Positions 8,958-16,917 of a DNA stretch of 64,000 nucleotides are shown in pieces; the stretch's first letter is position 1; each line of letters begins with the position of its first letter. This DNA is from Burkholderiales bacterium. GTDB lineage: Bacteria; Pseudomonadota; Gammaproteobacteria; Burkholderiales; Burkholderiaceae_C. Below the pieces are notes generated by a model, which had not been told where the DNA came from, did not search any database, and was given only the letters and a program-made list of their open reading frames with translations. Made by a program: the position numbers and the translations under genes. The stretch is from positions 62,001 through 126,000 of the forward strand of contig JADJCH010000011.1 of NCBI GenBank assembly GCA_016703325.1, given 5' to 3'.

Positions 8958-9182
8958 TCACTTGGCCAGGGCGCGGAAGGTGTCGCGGTACTCGCGCATG
9001 AACTCGCGACCGAGCTCCAGCTGCTCCTCGAAGGCGGGGTCAAAGGCCGTCAGCGCGACGCCGTCCGGCGTGTCGGTCACGTAGATCGTGTCGCCCTTCT
9101 CCAGCTTCAGCCGCGCCAGCACCTCCTTGGGCAGGATGACGCCGACCGAGTTGCCGATCTGGGTGAGCTTGAGGGTGTGCAT
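8958..9182 (-). CDS. AbrB/MazE-type antitoxin
   Basis: 74 residues. The N-terminal 45 residues form a swapped-hairpin AbrB DNA-binding domain: LKLTQIGNSVGVILPKEVLA followed by LEKGDTIYVTD. The C-terminal part (FDPAFEEQLELGREFMREYRD) is an amphipathic helix likely to bind and neutralise the Doc toxin encoded just downstream. It probably represses its own promoter; a direct repeat CGTTATA-N5-CGTTATA lies about 40 bases upstream. Confidence 0.88.
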   Translation of the reverse strand: MHTLKLTQIGNSVGVILPKEVLARLKLEKGDTIYVTDTPDGVALTAFDPAFEEQLELGREFMREYRDTFRALAK

Positions 9183-9219
9183 GGCGGGCTCCGGGATGAC
9201 GGGAGGTGTCCAGGACGGA

Positions 9220-9238
9220 CGTTATAACATTCGTTATA
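9220..9238. promoter_or_regulatory. Direct repeat CGTTATA-N5-CGTTATA, candidate antitoxin operator/promoter
   Basis: Two CGTTATA copies start 12 bases apart in the short space between the divergent antitoxin and queA genes. It is the most AT-rich stretch nearby. It could hold the -10 region and the AbrB-type operator for the toxin-antitoxin pair. Inferred from position and repeat. Confidence 0.45.
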
Positions 9239-9277
9239 TTCTGCACCCTCCCTCCCCTGCCCTGCAAGCCGCTCACC

Positions 9278-10417
9278 GTGTCGCCATCGTCGCCTTCCTC
9301 CGCCGCCACCACGCCTGCCGCCCCCCGCCAATGGACGGTCGCCGACTTCGACTTCGAGTTGCCACCCGACCTGATCGCCCAGGCGCCGGCGGCCGAGCGC
9401 AGCGCCTCGCGGCTGCTGGATGCCGGGCCGGCGGGCGGCGATGCCGCACCGGTGGACCGCATCTTCCGCGAGCTGCCCCACCTGCTCGAACCCGGCGACC
9501 TGCTGGTGTTCAACGACACCCAGGTGATCCGCGCCCGGCTCTACGGCGCCAAGGACAGCGGCGGCGCGGTGGAGGCGCTGGTCGAGCGGGTGCTGGCCGC
9601 GGCGGATGGGGCGCACAGCCTCGAGGTCTGGGCCCACCTGCGCGCCAGCAAGTCGCCCCGCGCCGGGCAGGCGGTGCAGTTCCGCAACGACGCGGGCGAA
9701 TCCTTCCGTGCCGAGGTGCTGGGCCGCTGCGGGCCGGAGAACGGGCTGTTCCACCTGCGCTTTCCGGGTGACGCCTTCTCGCTCCTGGAACGTTTCGGCC
9801 ACGTGCCGCTGCCGCCCTACATCACCCACGCCGACACCGCGGAGGATGCGCGGCGCTACCAGACGGTGTTCGCCCGCCACCCCGGCGCGGTGGCCGCACC
9901 GACGGCGGCACTGCACTTTGACGAGGCCCTGCTGGCCGCCCTCGATGCGCGCGGCGTGCAGCGCGCCGCAGTGACGCTGCATGTGGGCGCCGGCACCTTC
10001 CAGCCGGTGCGGGCCGAGCGGCTGGAGGACCATCGCATGCACAGCGAGTGGTTCGAGGTCCCGCAGGCCACCGTCGACGCCATCCACGCCACCCGCGCCG
10101 CAGGCGGGCGCATCGTGGCCGTGGGCACGACCAGCCTGCGCGCGCTGGAGTCGGCCGGCCGGGCCGCAGCGCAAGCTGGGTCGGACGACCCGCTGCTGGC
10201 CGGCGCACGCGAGACCGACATCTTCATCACCCCCGGCTTCGAGTTCCGGGTGGTGGACCGGCTGGTCACCAACTTCCACCTGCCCCGCAGCACGCTGATG
10301 ATGCTGGTGAGTGCCTTCGCCGGCTGCGAACGCATCCGCCAGCTCTACGACCACGCGATCGCCCAGCGCTACCGCTTCTTCAGCTATGGCGATGCGATGC
10401 TCCTCTCGCGCCGCTGA
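9278..10417 (+). CDS. queA: S-adenosylmethionine:tRNA ribosyltransferase-isomerase QueA
   Basis: About 379 residues from GTG 9278. A GTG at 9206 in the same frame would place the start inside the divergent promoter repeat and is less likely. Family blocks are clear: FDFELPPDLIAQAPAAERSASRLL, GDLLVFNDTQVIRARL, PLPPYITHADTAEDARRYQTVFA, VTLHVGAGTFQPVR, ESAGRA and TDIFITPGFEF. The enzyme transfers and isomerises ribose from S-adenosylmethionine onto 7-aminomethyl-7-deazaguanine in tRNA, making epoxyqueuosine. The other queuosine gene in the window, tgt, lies far away at 61.4 kb. Confidence 0.96.
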   Translation: MSPSSPSSAATTPAAPRQWTVADFDFELPPDLIAQAPAAERSASRLLDAGPAGGDAAPVDRIFRELPHLLEPGDLLVFNDTQVIRARLYGAKDSGGAVEALVERVLAAADGAHSLEVWAHLRASKSPRAGQAVQFRNDAGESFRAEVLGRCGPENGLFHLRFPGDAFSLLERFGHVPLPPYITHADTAEDARRYQTVFARHPGAVAAPTAALHFDEALLAALDARGVQRAAVTLHVGAGTFQPVRAERLEDHRMHSEWFEVPQATVDAIHATRAAGGRIVAVGTTSLRALESAGRAAAQAGSDDPLLAGARETDIFITPGFEFRVVDRLVTNFHLPRSTLMMLVSAFAGCERIRQLYDHAIAQRYRFFSYGDAMLLSRR

Positions 10418-10540
10418 TGCATCCACCGCGGGCCCCCTGAGGCTGACGCTGTGGCACCACAGAAGGCTGTTCCAGCACGAAACAACGGCGGCACGCGAGG
10501 AAACAACCGCTGCTCCAACCCAGGAAAACCCGGAAGGAAC

Positions 10541-10554
10541 TTGATATTGCTCAA
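10541..10554. promoter_or_regulatory. FNR/Anr-like box upstream of the cytochrome c gene
   Basis: TTGATATTGCTCAA matches the FNR consensus TTGAT-N4-ATCAA with one mismatch. It lies 66 bases upstream of the cytochrome c start. This suggests oxygen-responsive expression. Confidence 0.5.
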
Positions 10555-10620
10555 TAGGAACCAGAAACCGGCCCCTAATGTCGAGGTCATCCCGTCTCTT
10601 CTGACCCTTTGGAGTCCTCC

Positions 10621-11013
10621 ATGACCACCCTTGCCCGACTCATCACCCTCGGTTGCACTGGCCTGCTGGCCACCCTGCCAGCCTTCGCCAACAGCGCAGC
10701 GCAGGATGAAGCGATGATCAAGCTCGCCACCGGCAGCGGCTGCATGACCTGCCACCATGTGGACCCGGGCGCCAAGGGCCCGGAGGGTCTGCCCCCGATC
10801 GGCCCGGCCTGGCGGGACGTGGCGGCCAAGTACAGGGGCGACAAGGCTGCCCAGGGCAAGCTGACCCAGGCCGTGCTGAAGGGCTCCAACCCCTACGACA
10901 GCCACTGGAAGGGCAAGGCCTCCGGCCTCGCCATGCCGCCGAACGCCGTGGCCATCAAGGAAGCCGAAGCCAAGAAGCTGGTCGGCTGGATCCTGCAGTT
11001 GCAGCCCAAGTAA
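10621..11013 (+). CDS. Periplasmic class I c-type cytochrome
   Basis: 130 residues from ATG 10621. A Sec signal peptide (TLGCTGLLATLPAFANSA) is followed by one heme site CMTCH at about 42-46. LAMPPNA near 103-109 supplies the distal Met ligand. The size and motifs fit small cytochrome c551/c552-like electron carriers. The gene stands alone with an FNR-like box upstream, so a role in respiratory electron transfer at low oxygen is likely but not shown. Confidence 0.92.
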   Translation: MTTLARLITLGCTGLLATLPAFANSAAQDEAMIKLATGSGCMTCHHVDPGAKGPEGLPPIGPAWRDVAAKYRGDKAAQGKLTQAVLKGSNPYDSHWKGKASGLAMPPNAVAIKEAEAKKLVGWILQLQPK

Positions 11014-11044
11014 GACCGCGAACGGCCCCCGGGGTCCAAGCCCG

Positions 11045-11083
11045 GAGTCCGGTCACAGAGTCAGATCCCAGAGTCCGGTCAGC
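11045..11083. repeat. Direct repeat GAGTCCGGTCA, two copies
   Basis: GAGTCCGGTCA occurs twice about 27 bases apart, with AGAGTCAGATC between, in the space between the convergent cytochrome c and response-regulator genes. It extends a few bases over the regulator stop. No function can be assigned. Confidence 0.4.
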
Positions 11084-11960
11084 CCGCACCGGCCGGCGCC
11101 GAGGCGATCAGCCCCAGCCGGCTGGCCAGCAGGGTCGCCTCGGTTCGGGAGTTGACCTGAAGCTTCTGGAAGATGGCAATCACGTGGGTCTTGACGGTGG
11201 ATTCCGCCAGGCCCAGCTCCCGGCTGATCTGCTTGTTGGTGCGGCCGCAGGCCATCAGCCGGAGCACGTCGAACTGACGCGCGGAAAGTTCGGCGCGCAG
11301 GTCGTCCAGGCTCTGCAGGCCAAATTCCAGGCTCTGTTCATCCCAGAACTCCTCGGCTTCGGACAAGGCCTGGCCGGCCGAATGCGACAGATGCAGTGCC
11401 GGGCGCGGCCCACCCACCACCAACGGTCGGCCACCCACCCGGGGTTGCGGCAGCGCGATCGGCTCGCCGGGCCGGTGCGGGCCGCCGGACCGGCCCGACG
11501 ACAGCAGTCGAGTCAGCCCGTCGAAGAGCTGTGCTTCGCTGGCCGTCTTGTGGATCAGTGCCTGCGGAGCCAGCGCGAGGATCGCCTCCACCTGCGGCGC
11601 GGTTTCGCGGTCCAGCAACACCGCCACCGGCGCAGGGCTGAAGCGGCGCTGCGCCTCGGCCAGCGCTTCGGCCGCAGCGAAGCGACGCTGGTCCAGGTCG
11701 ATCAGCACCAGGTCGAAAGGACGTTGCAGATCGACGCTGTGGGTTGGGTGGAGCGATGGGCCAGGGCCCGCCGGTGATTCGCCGGGAATGTCCAGATCGG
11801 CCAGATCGGCCAGGGCCAGGACCTGGCATTCGGGCAGGCAGGAGGCCATCAGCAGCTGCAACCCCTGGCGATAGAGCGAATGGCCATCGACCAGCAATAC
11901 CCGGCACGGCACGCTGGCCGACACCCGGACTCCCCCGACAACACCCGCTTGTGGCTCCAT
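11079..11960 (-). CDS. LuxR/NarL-family response regulator
   Basis: 293 residues from ATG 11960; longer starts would add non-conserved residues. A receiver domain (about 15-150) has VDG near the acidic pocket, a candidate phospho-acceptor in FDLVLIDLDQ and the conserved Lys in LIHKTAS. A linker follows, then a GerE/LuxR helix-turn-helix at about 225-285 (LSARQFDVLRLMACGRTNKQ, ESTVKTHVIAIFQKL). The receiver is atypical because a single Asp replaces the usual acidic pair and the linker is long. No sensor kinase is next to it, so it is an orphan. It ends a minus-strand series with exbD, exbB, tonB and a siderophore receptor, but the 200-base gap suggests its own promoter. Confidence 0.85.
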   Translation of the reverse strand: MEPQAGVVGGVRVSASVPCRVLLVDGHSLYRQGLQLLMASCLPECQVLALADLADLDIPGESPAGPGPSLHPTHSVDLQRPFDLVLIDLDQRRFAAAEALAEAQRRFSPAPVAVLLDRETAPQVEAILALAPQALIHKTASEAQLFDGLTRLLSSGRSGGPHRPGEPIALPQPRVGGRPLVVGGPRPALHLSHSAGQALSEAEEFWDEQSLEFGLQSLDDLRAELSARQFDVLRLMACGRTNKQISRELGLAESTVKTHVIAIFQKLQVNSRTEATLLASRLGLIASAPAGAG

Positions 11961-12161
11961 TCCCGACCGATGGCTTGGCAGGGGGTGAATGTACCCAGTC
12001 GCTGCCGAACCGGCGATCCTCCCTCCCGGTTTGGGGTCAGGTTCGGGACCGATGCCGCAGACACACCCCCGCCATGTTGGATCGCTCCAACGCCCGGTCG
12101 CCCGAGCTGCCGCGGGCGGCATCCCTGCCGCTTCACCGCGCCAAAGCCGGACAACGGCGCA

Positions 12162-12581
12162 TCAGCGGGATTCCGGCTGGCTGACGAATCCCACCTTGCT
12201 CAACCCGGCGGCCGAGGCATCGGCCAGGGTCTCGGCCACATGGTGGTAGGCCACCTCCCCATCGGCGCGCAGGTGAATCTCCGGCTGCACCGGCTTGCCG
12301 CCGGCCAGCTTGAAGCGTGCGGCGGCGTCTTCGCGGCTGAGCAGCTCCCCGTTCCAGTAGCGCAGGCCCTGGGCATCGATGGCGAACTCGATCTTGTCGG
12401 GCACCGGCGGGTTCACCTGCGAGCTCGCGCGCGGCAGCTCCAGCTTGACCGCGTGGGTGAGCAGCGGCGCGGTGACGATGAAGATCACCAGCAGCACCAG
12501 CATCACGTCGATCAGCGGCACCATGTTGATTTCCGCCATCGGTGCACCGGCGGTCTTGCGATCGAAACTGGCAAAGGCCAT
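12162..12581 (-). CDS. exbD: Biopolymer transport protein ExbD
   Basis: 139 residues from ATG 12581. After a short cytoplasmic tail, MAEINMVPLIDVMLVLLVIF gives the single membrane segment with the conserved proton-pathway Asp, followed by a periplasmic domain (LPRASSQVNPPVPDKIEFAI, ADASAAGLSKVGFVSQ). With ExbB and TonB it uses the proton-motive force to drive outer-membrane receptors. The operon order tonB-exbB-exbD starts after the siderophore receptor gene, with gaps of only 29 and 40 bases. Confidence 0.96.
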   Translation of the reverse strand: MAFASFDRKTAGAPMAEINMVPLIDVMLVLLVIFIVTAPLLTHAVKLELPRASSQVNPPVPDKIEFAIDAQGLRYWNGELLSREDAAARFKLAGGKPVQPEIHLRADGEVAYHHVAETLADASAAGLSKVGFVSQPESR

Positions 12582-12621
12582 GGTCCGTTTCCTCTGTGTC
12601 CTGGATGGGGTCGAGGGCAGA

Positions 12622-13455
12622 TCAGGCCGCTGCCGGGCGCAGCGACTGCACAGCCGCCCCGCCGGTTGCGCCTTCCACGGCGGGTGCCGGCGCATGGCTG
12701 CGCTGACCACCCTGGGAGGCTTCGGCCAGCGGGCTGCCCATCGACAGGAAGGTCAGCAGCTCGAAGGCAAAGGCATCCAGCCTGGCGCCCAGCACCCGGT
12801 TGCTGCGGGTGATGGCGTTGTAGGCCACCACCGCGGGGATGGCCACCGCCAGACCGATGCCGGTCATGATCAGCGCCTCGCCCACCGGGCCGGCCACCTT
12901 GTCCAGGGTACCGGCACCGCTCATGCCGATGGCCACCAGCGCGTGGTAGACGCCCCAGACGGTGCCGAACAGTCCGACGAAGGGCGCGGTCGCACCGATG
13001 GTGGCCAGGGTGGTCAGGCCGTTTTCCAGCCGGGTGGTTTCCTCGTCCAGCACCTTCTTGAGGGTGCGGGTGACGAAGTCCTGCGCGCTGCCGGCCTCCT
13101 CCAGCTTGGCCGCGCCGTAGCGGGCGTGGTGCTGGCGGGCGTGGATGGCGTGGGCGGTGAGGTGGCCGAAGGGGTCGCGCACCCCGTGGGTGGCGATCTC
13201 GCCGGCCACCTCGTCGAGCGAGCGGGCATTCCAGAAGAAGTTCAGGAAGGCATCGCTGCGCCGCTTGCGGATGAACTGGGTCAGCCCCTTGATGAGGATG
13301 AGCGCCCAGGACAGCACCGACATCACGACCAGGATGACCAGCAGCCCCTTGCCGACGGCATCGGACTGGCCAATGAAATGGGCAAAACCCATCGAAGGGA
13401 TGGCTTCGGCCAGCATGGAGGCCGAAGCGGCGAGGTCAGGTGCAGCAGGGTTCAT
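12622..13455 (-). CDS. exbB: Biopolymer transport protein ExbB (MotA/TolQ/ExbB proton channel)
   Basis: 277 residues. Three membrane segments are visible: LLVILVVMSVLSWALILIKG near 32-51, LTTLATIGATAPFVGLFGTVW near 145-165, and ALIMTGIGLAVAIPAVVAYN near 189-208. The family signature ATAPFVGLFGTVWGVYHAL is intact. It forms the pentameric channel around ExbD. The gene lies between tonB and exbD. Confidence 0.96.
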   Translation of the reverse strand: MNPAAPDLAASASMLAEAIPSMGFAHFIGQSDAVGKGLLVILVVMSVLSWALILIKGLTQFIRKRRSDAFLNFFWNARSLDEVAGEIATHGVRDPFGHLTAHAIHARQHHARYGAAKLEEAGSAQDFVTRTLKKVLDEETTRLENGLTTLATIGATAPFVGLFGTVWGVYHALVAIGMSGAGTLDKVAGPVGEALIMTGIGLAVAIPAVVAYNAITRSNRVLGARLDAFAFELLTFLSMGSPLAEASQGGQRSHAPAPAVEGATGGAAVQSLRPAAA

Positions 13456-13485
13456 GAGGAATCAGCACAAGAAGTTGAAAGGGAG

Positions 13486-14220
13486 TCAGTCTTCGAGCTC
13501 GAAGGCCAGCGGCATGACGATCCAGAACTCGAAGGGCACGCCGTTTTCGGTGCGTGGCTTGACGCGGGCGGTGACGGCCTTGCCGAGTGCCTCCTGGTCC
13601 AGGCGGGGGAAACCGGAGGACTTTTGCAGCACCACCTGCCGGGGCATGCCGCGGGTGTCGATCAGCGCGCGCACCAGCACCACGCCCTGCTCGCGCAGGC
13701 GCTTGGAGGCCAGCGGGTAGTCCAGCTGAGGAATGCGGATCCAGTCGGTTTCCGTCAGCACCACCTGCCGGGGCGCTGCCGGCGCGGGTGCAGGGGGCAC
13801 GGGCGGAGCCGGCGGTACCGCAGGGGCGGGAGGTGCCGTTGGCGCGGGGGGCGCCGGGGGCTCCGGTGGCGGGGGCGGCGCAGTGAACACCGGTGCCGGC
13901 TGGGGAATGGGCGGCGGTGCCGCTGCGATCACCGGCGCGGGCGGCGGTGGCGTCTTGGGCTGCACCTTTGGCGGCGGCGGAGGCGGTGGAGGCGGAGGTT
14001 TGGGTGCCTCGGGCTCGGGCGCAATCATCTCCACCCTGATCGGTGCGAACTGGCCGGCAGCCTCCCGCACCGCCGGCACCTGCAGCAGGGCCCAGCCGCC
14101 CAGCACATGGGCGCCGAGCATCCCCGCCACCAGGGCCCGTTTGGCAGCGGGCCCGAGGGGCTCGCTGCTGTGCGGCGGCAGCACCTGGACGGCGGTCAGA
14201 GGGCTGTGCAGGGTGGACAT
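13486..14220 (-). CDS. tonB: TonB energy-transducing protein
   Basis: 244 residues from ATG 14220. One N-terminal membrane anchor (RALVAGMLGAHVLGGWALLQ) is followed by a very long proline-rich spacer, including an uninterrupted run of ten Pro and alternating Pro/Ala/Glu, which spans the periplasm. A C-terminal TonB domain (about 165-244) follows: YPLASKRLREQGVVLVRALI, RQVVLQKSSGFPRLDQEAL and a PFEFWIVMPLAFELED end. It transmits energy to TonB-dependent receptors, probably first the receptor encoded 29 bases upstream. Confidence 0.95.
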   Translation of the reverse strand: MSTLHSPLTAVQVLPPHSSEPLGPAAKRALVAGMLGAHVLGGWALLQVPAVREAAGQFAPIRVEMIAPEPEAPKPPPPPPPPPPKVQPKTPPPPAPVIAAAPPPIPQPAPVFTAPPPPPEPPAPPAPTAPPAPAVPPAPPVPPAPAPAAPRQVVLTETDWIRIPQLDYPLASKRLREQGVVLVRALIDTRGMPRQVVLQKSSGFPRLDQEALGKAVTARVKPRTENGVPFEFWIVMPLAFELED

Positions 14221-14249
14221 GGTGGGCACGGCGCAGCGTTCCTTGGAGG

Positions 14250-16631
14250 TCAGAACTTGTAGGTGCCGGTGAACATCACCATGCGGCCCTTGCCCGGGAT
14301 GTAGTGGCCGCGGTAGAGCATGTCGGCGTAGTGCTTGTCGGTCAGGTTGTTGACGCTGAGCTTGAAGGCCACATCCGCCAGCATCTGGTACTCGCCCATC
14401 AGGTCGTAGGTGACGAAGCCGGGCGCCTTCAGCGGCGAGGTGGCCGCCAGGCCGACCGGCTTGTCGCTGGAGCGGGCGTTGACGCCGCCGCCCACACGCA
14501 GCCTGGGCGTGAGCTGGTAGGTGGTCCACACCGTGCCCGAGAGCTTGGGCGTCAGGCCCGGACGGGATCCCACCGCCTCGGTGCCGGTGGAACCGGTGGA
14601 CTCATCCACCTTGGCCGTCGGGATCCAGGCGAAGGAGCTGAACACCTCCCAGGCCGGCGTGATGCGGCCGGACAGGTCCAGCTCCACGCCCGCCGAGTGG
14701 CGTTGGCCAGACAACACGTAGTTGCAGCCGTTGACCGTGTCGGCGTCGCGGTTGCGCTCGTTGTACTTGGTGGAGTGAAACAGCGCCACCCGCATGGAGG
14801 ACTGGCCGTCCTGGGCATCCAGCTTGGCGCCCAGCTCGATGTTGCGGCTGGATTCCGGGTCGGTGTTGGAGGTGCCCGGGTCGTACTGGTAGGCGTCACC
14901 CGCGGTGTTGAACGAGGTGGCGTACGACAGGTGGTAGGAGCTGTACGGCGTGGGCTGGAACAGCACCCCCATGCGCTTGCTCCACAGCGAATCGTCGCGC
15001 TGCAGGCGGGAGTTGGCCGGCACGTAGCAGGGGTTGGGATAGGTCACGCCGTTGACCACCTGGTTCGGGTTGCCGGAGGCGGCCACCGCGAGGTAGTCGC
15101 CCTGGAACTGGTCCCAGCGCAGGCCGCCCAGCAGCTTCCACATCGGCGCGATCTGCACCAGGTCCTGGGCGTACACCCCCATGCCCTTGGCGGTGAACTC
15201 ACGGTTCTTGCTGATGACCCGCAGACTCTCGTCCACACCCGCACCATCGTTCGGTGTACCCACCGTCGTGCGAGCCTTGGTCAGCGCTGTGGCACTGAAG
15301 TTGTTGAAGTCCTCATGCGCCGCATCGATGCCGCCGAGCACTTCATGTTTGAACCCCAGCGCGTTGAACTTGTTGCTGTAGTCGCTCTGGACATACTTGG
15401 CCTGCATGTCCTGGATCTTGTTGTTGTTGCCGCGCGTGAGCACGGTGGCGTCGCTGAAGGTGCTGTTGGTCACCGCCGCGCCGTCGGGCTGCAGCGTGGC
15501 GTTGGCGAAGCGGATCGCACTGGCGCGCAGGTCCCGGTCGTAGTTGGCCACGCGCGCCTGGCTGCGCAGCTCACCGCCGCCCTGGAAGCGGTGCACATGC
15601 AGCAGCGACAGGTAGTCCACCCCACCGTTGCTGCGGTCGCTGGCAGCCCCGTAGGAGTTCTTCGGGTCGGTCTTCCACAGGTGGTTGGCACCGGCCACGC
15701 CCGACTCCAGCCAGGGCAGGCCGTAGTTGACGCCGTTGCGGTTGTCCAGCGTGTACAGGCCGACCTGGAACTCGTTGGCCGTGCCGATGCCCCAGGCGTA
15801 GGTGGCGGCCAGTCCGTCCTTGTCGATCTTGTTGCCGGCGCCGTCGTTGGCGGCCTGGTGGGTCATGCCGACGATGCGCAGCGCCGCGTCCTCACCGGTG
15901 ACGATGTTGAAGTCGCCCGTACCGCGGAAGTAGCTGTGTGATCCCAGCGTCACGTCCACCTGGTGGCGGTTGACCAGCTGCGGCTGCTTGCTGACCTGGT
16001 TGGCCGCACCGCCGGTGGAACCGCGGCCGAACAACATCGACGCCGAGCCGCGCAGCAGCTCCAGGCGGTCCCAGTTGAAGCTGTCGCGCTCGTAGAAGGC
16101 CGGGTCGCGCATGCCGTCAATGAAGATGTCGCCGGTGGACTGCAGCGAGAAGCCACGCAGGCGCACATCCTCCTCGCCGCCTTCGGCCGCCTGGAACGCG
16201 ATGCCGGCGGTGTTTTTCAAGGCGTCCTTGAGGGTGTCGAGGTGGCGGTCCAGCACCAGCTTCTCGGTCACCACGGTGATGGACTGCGGGATGTCGCGCA
16301 GCTCCTGCTTGCCCTTGCCGATGCGGGTGGTCTCCACCTTCAGGCTGTCCTTGCCGGCCACCTCGCCGCGGCCCTTGACGGTGATCTTGCGCAGCGTGGT
16401 TTCGGCGGCCGCAGGAGCAGCCGAGGAGGCGGCCGGTGCCGCGGGCGCCGGGGTTTGTGCCCAGGCGGCCGCAGACAGCCCCACGCCCGCCATCAAGGCG
16501 CCGGCGGGCAGCAGGTGGCGCCAGGCGGCGCAGGTCAAACGGGCCGCACGGGCCACCGGTCGGAGGCTGTCAGAAGCCGGTCGGGCAGCGGGTCGGGCAA
16601 AAGAAAGAGCGCGGGAACGTGAGCGAGCCAT
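14250..16631 (-). CDS. TonB-dependent siderophore receptor (catecholate/Fiu-like)
   Basis: About 793 residues from ATG 16631 (ATG 16646 is possible). A long signal peptide ends near LSAAAWAQ. The plug domain shows DIPQSITVVTEKL, DTLKDALKNTAGIAF, RLRGFSLQSTGDIFIDGMRD and FGRGSTGGAANQVSK; the beta-barrel ends in an aromatic residue (MVMFTGTYKF). These blocks fit siderophore receptors of the Fiu/FhuE type. It heads a tight cluster with tonB-exbB-exbD and sits behind a Fur-box-like site. The natural ligand cannot be read from sequence. Confidence 0.93.
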   Translation of the reverse strand: MARSRSRALSFARPAARPASDSLRPVARAARLTCAAWRHLLPAGALMAGVGLSAAAWAQTPAPAAPAASSAAPAAAETTLRKITVKGRGEVAGKDSLKVETTRIGKGKQELRDIPQSITVVTEKLVLDRHLDTLKDALKNTAGIAFQAAEGGEEDVRLRGFSLQSTGDIFIDGMRDPAFYERDSFNWDRLELLRGSASMLFGRGSTGGAANQVSKQPQLVNRHQVDVTLGSHSYFRGTGDFNIVTGEDAALRIVGMTHQAANDGAGNKIDKDGLAATYAWGIGTANEFQVGLYTLDNRNGVNYGLPWLESGVAGANHLWKTDPKNSYGAASDRSNGGVDYLSLLHVHRFQGGGELRSQARVANYDRDLRASAIRFANATLQPDGAAVTNSTFSDATVLTRGNNNKIQDMQAKYVQSDYSNKFNALGFKHEVLGGIDAAHEDFNNFSATALTKARTTVGTPNDGAGVDESLRVISKNREFTAKGMGVYAQDLVQIAPMWKLLGGLRWDQFQGDYLAVAASGNPNQVVNGVTYPNPCYVPANSRLQRDDSLWSKRMGVLFQPTPYSSYHLSYATSFNTAGDAYQYDPGTSNTDPESSRNIELGAKLDAQDGQSSMRVALFHSTKYNERNRDADTVNGCNYVLSGQRHSAGVELDLSGRITPAWEVFSSFAWIPTAKVDESTGSTGTEAVGSRPGLTPKLSGTVWTTYQLTPRLRVGGGVNARSSDKPVGLAATSPLKAPGFVTYDLMGEYQMLADVAFKLSVNNLTDKHYADMLYRGHYIPGKGRMVMFTGTYKF

Positions 16632-16792
16632 GGTCGTGCAGTCCATCGGGGAATCGTTTTCTGGGTGCCCGGCACGCCACCGGGCACCGACCAAACTCGG
16701 CACCTGCATGAACGTTGTGGGGCTTGGCTGCTGCGGGGTGAAGGCCCTGGAGGGCTTCACACTGACCTGGCTTCCGGCTGGGCCGCATGCGC

Positions 16793-16812
16793 AAATGATA
16801 ACGATTCCTATT
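16793..16812. promoter_or_regulatory. Fur-box-like site upstream of the siderophore receptor
   Basis: AAATGATAACGATTCCTATT lies about 160 bases upstream of the receptor start and resembles the Fur consensus GATAATGATAATCATTATC. The rest of the 286-base gap (16632-16917) shows no gene. Confidence 0.6.
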
Positions 16813-16917
16813 GGTACTTGCGAAACATTCCTCGTGAATGTTGCCTTGCCGCGACAACACAGAGGCGACCGCGCTTGGGAACGCCCCCTGCTGCCTTCAC
16901 AACCCCGGTGAACCGGC

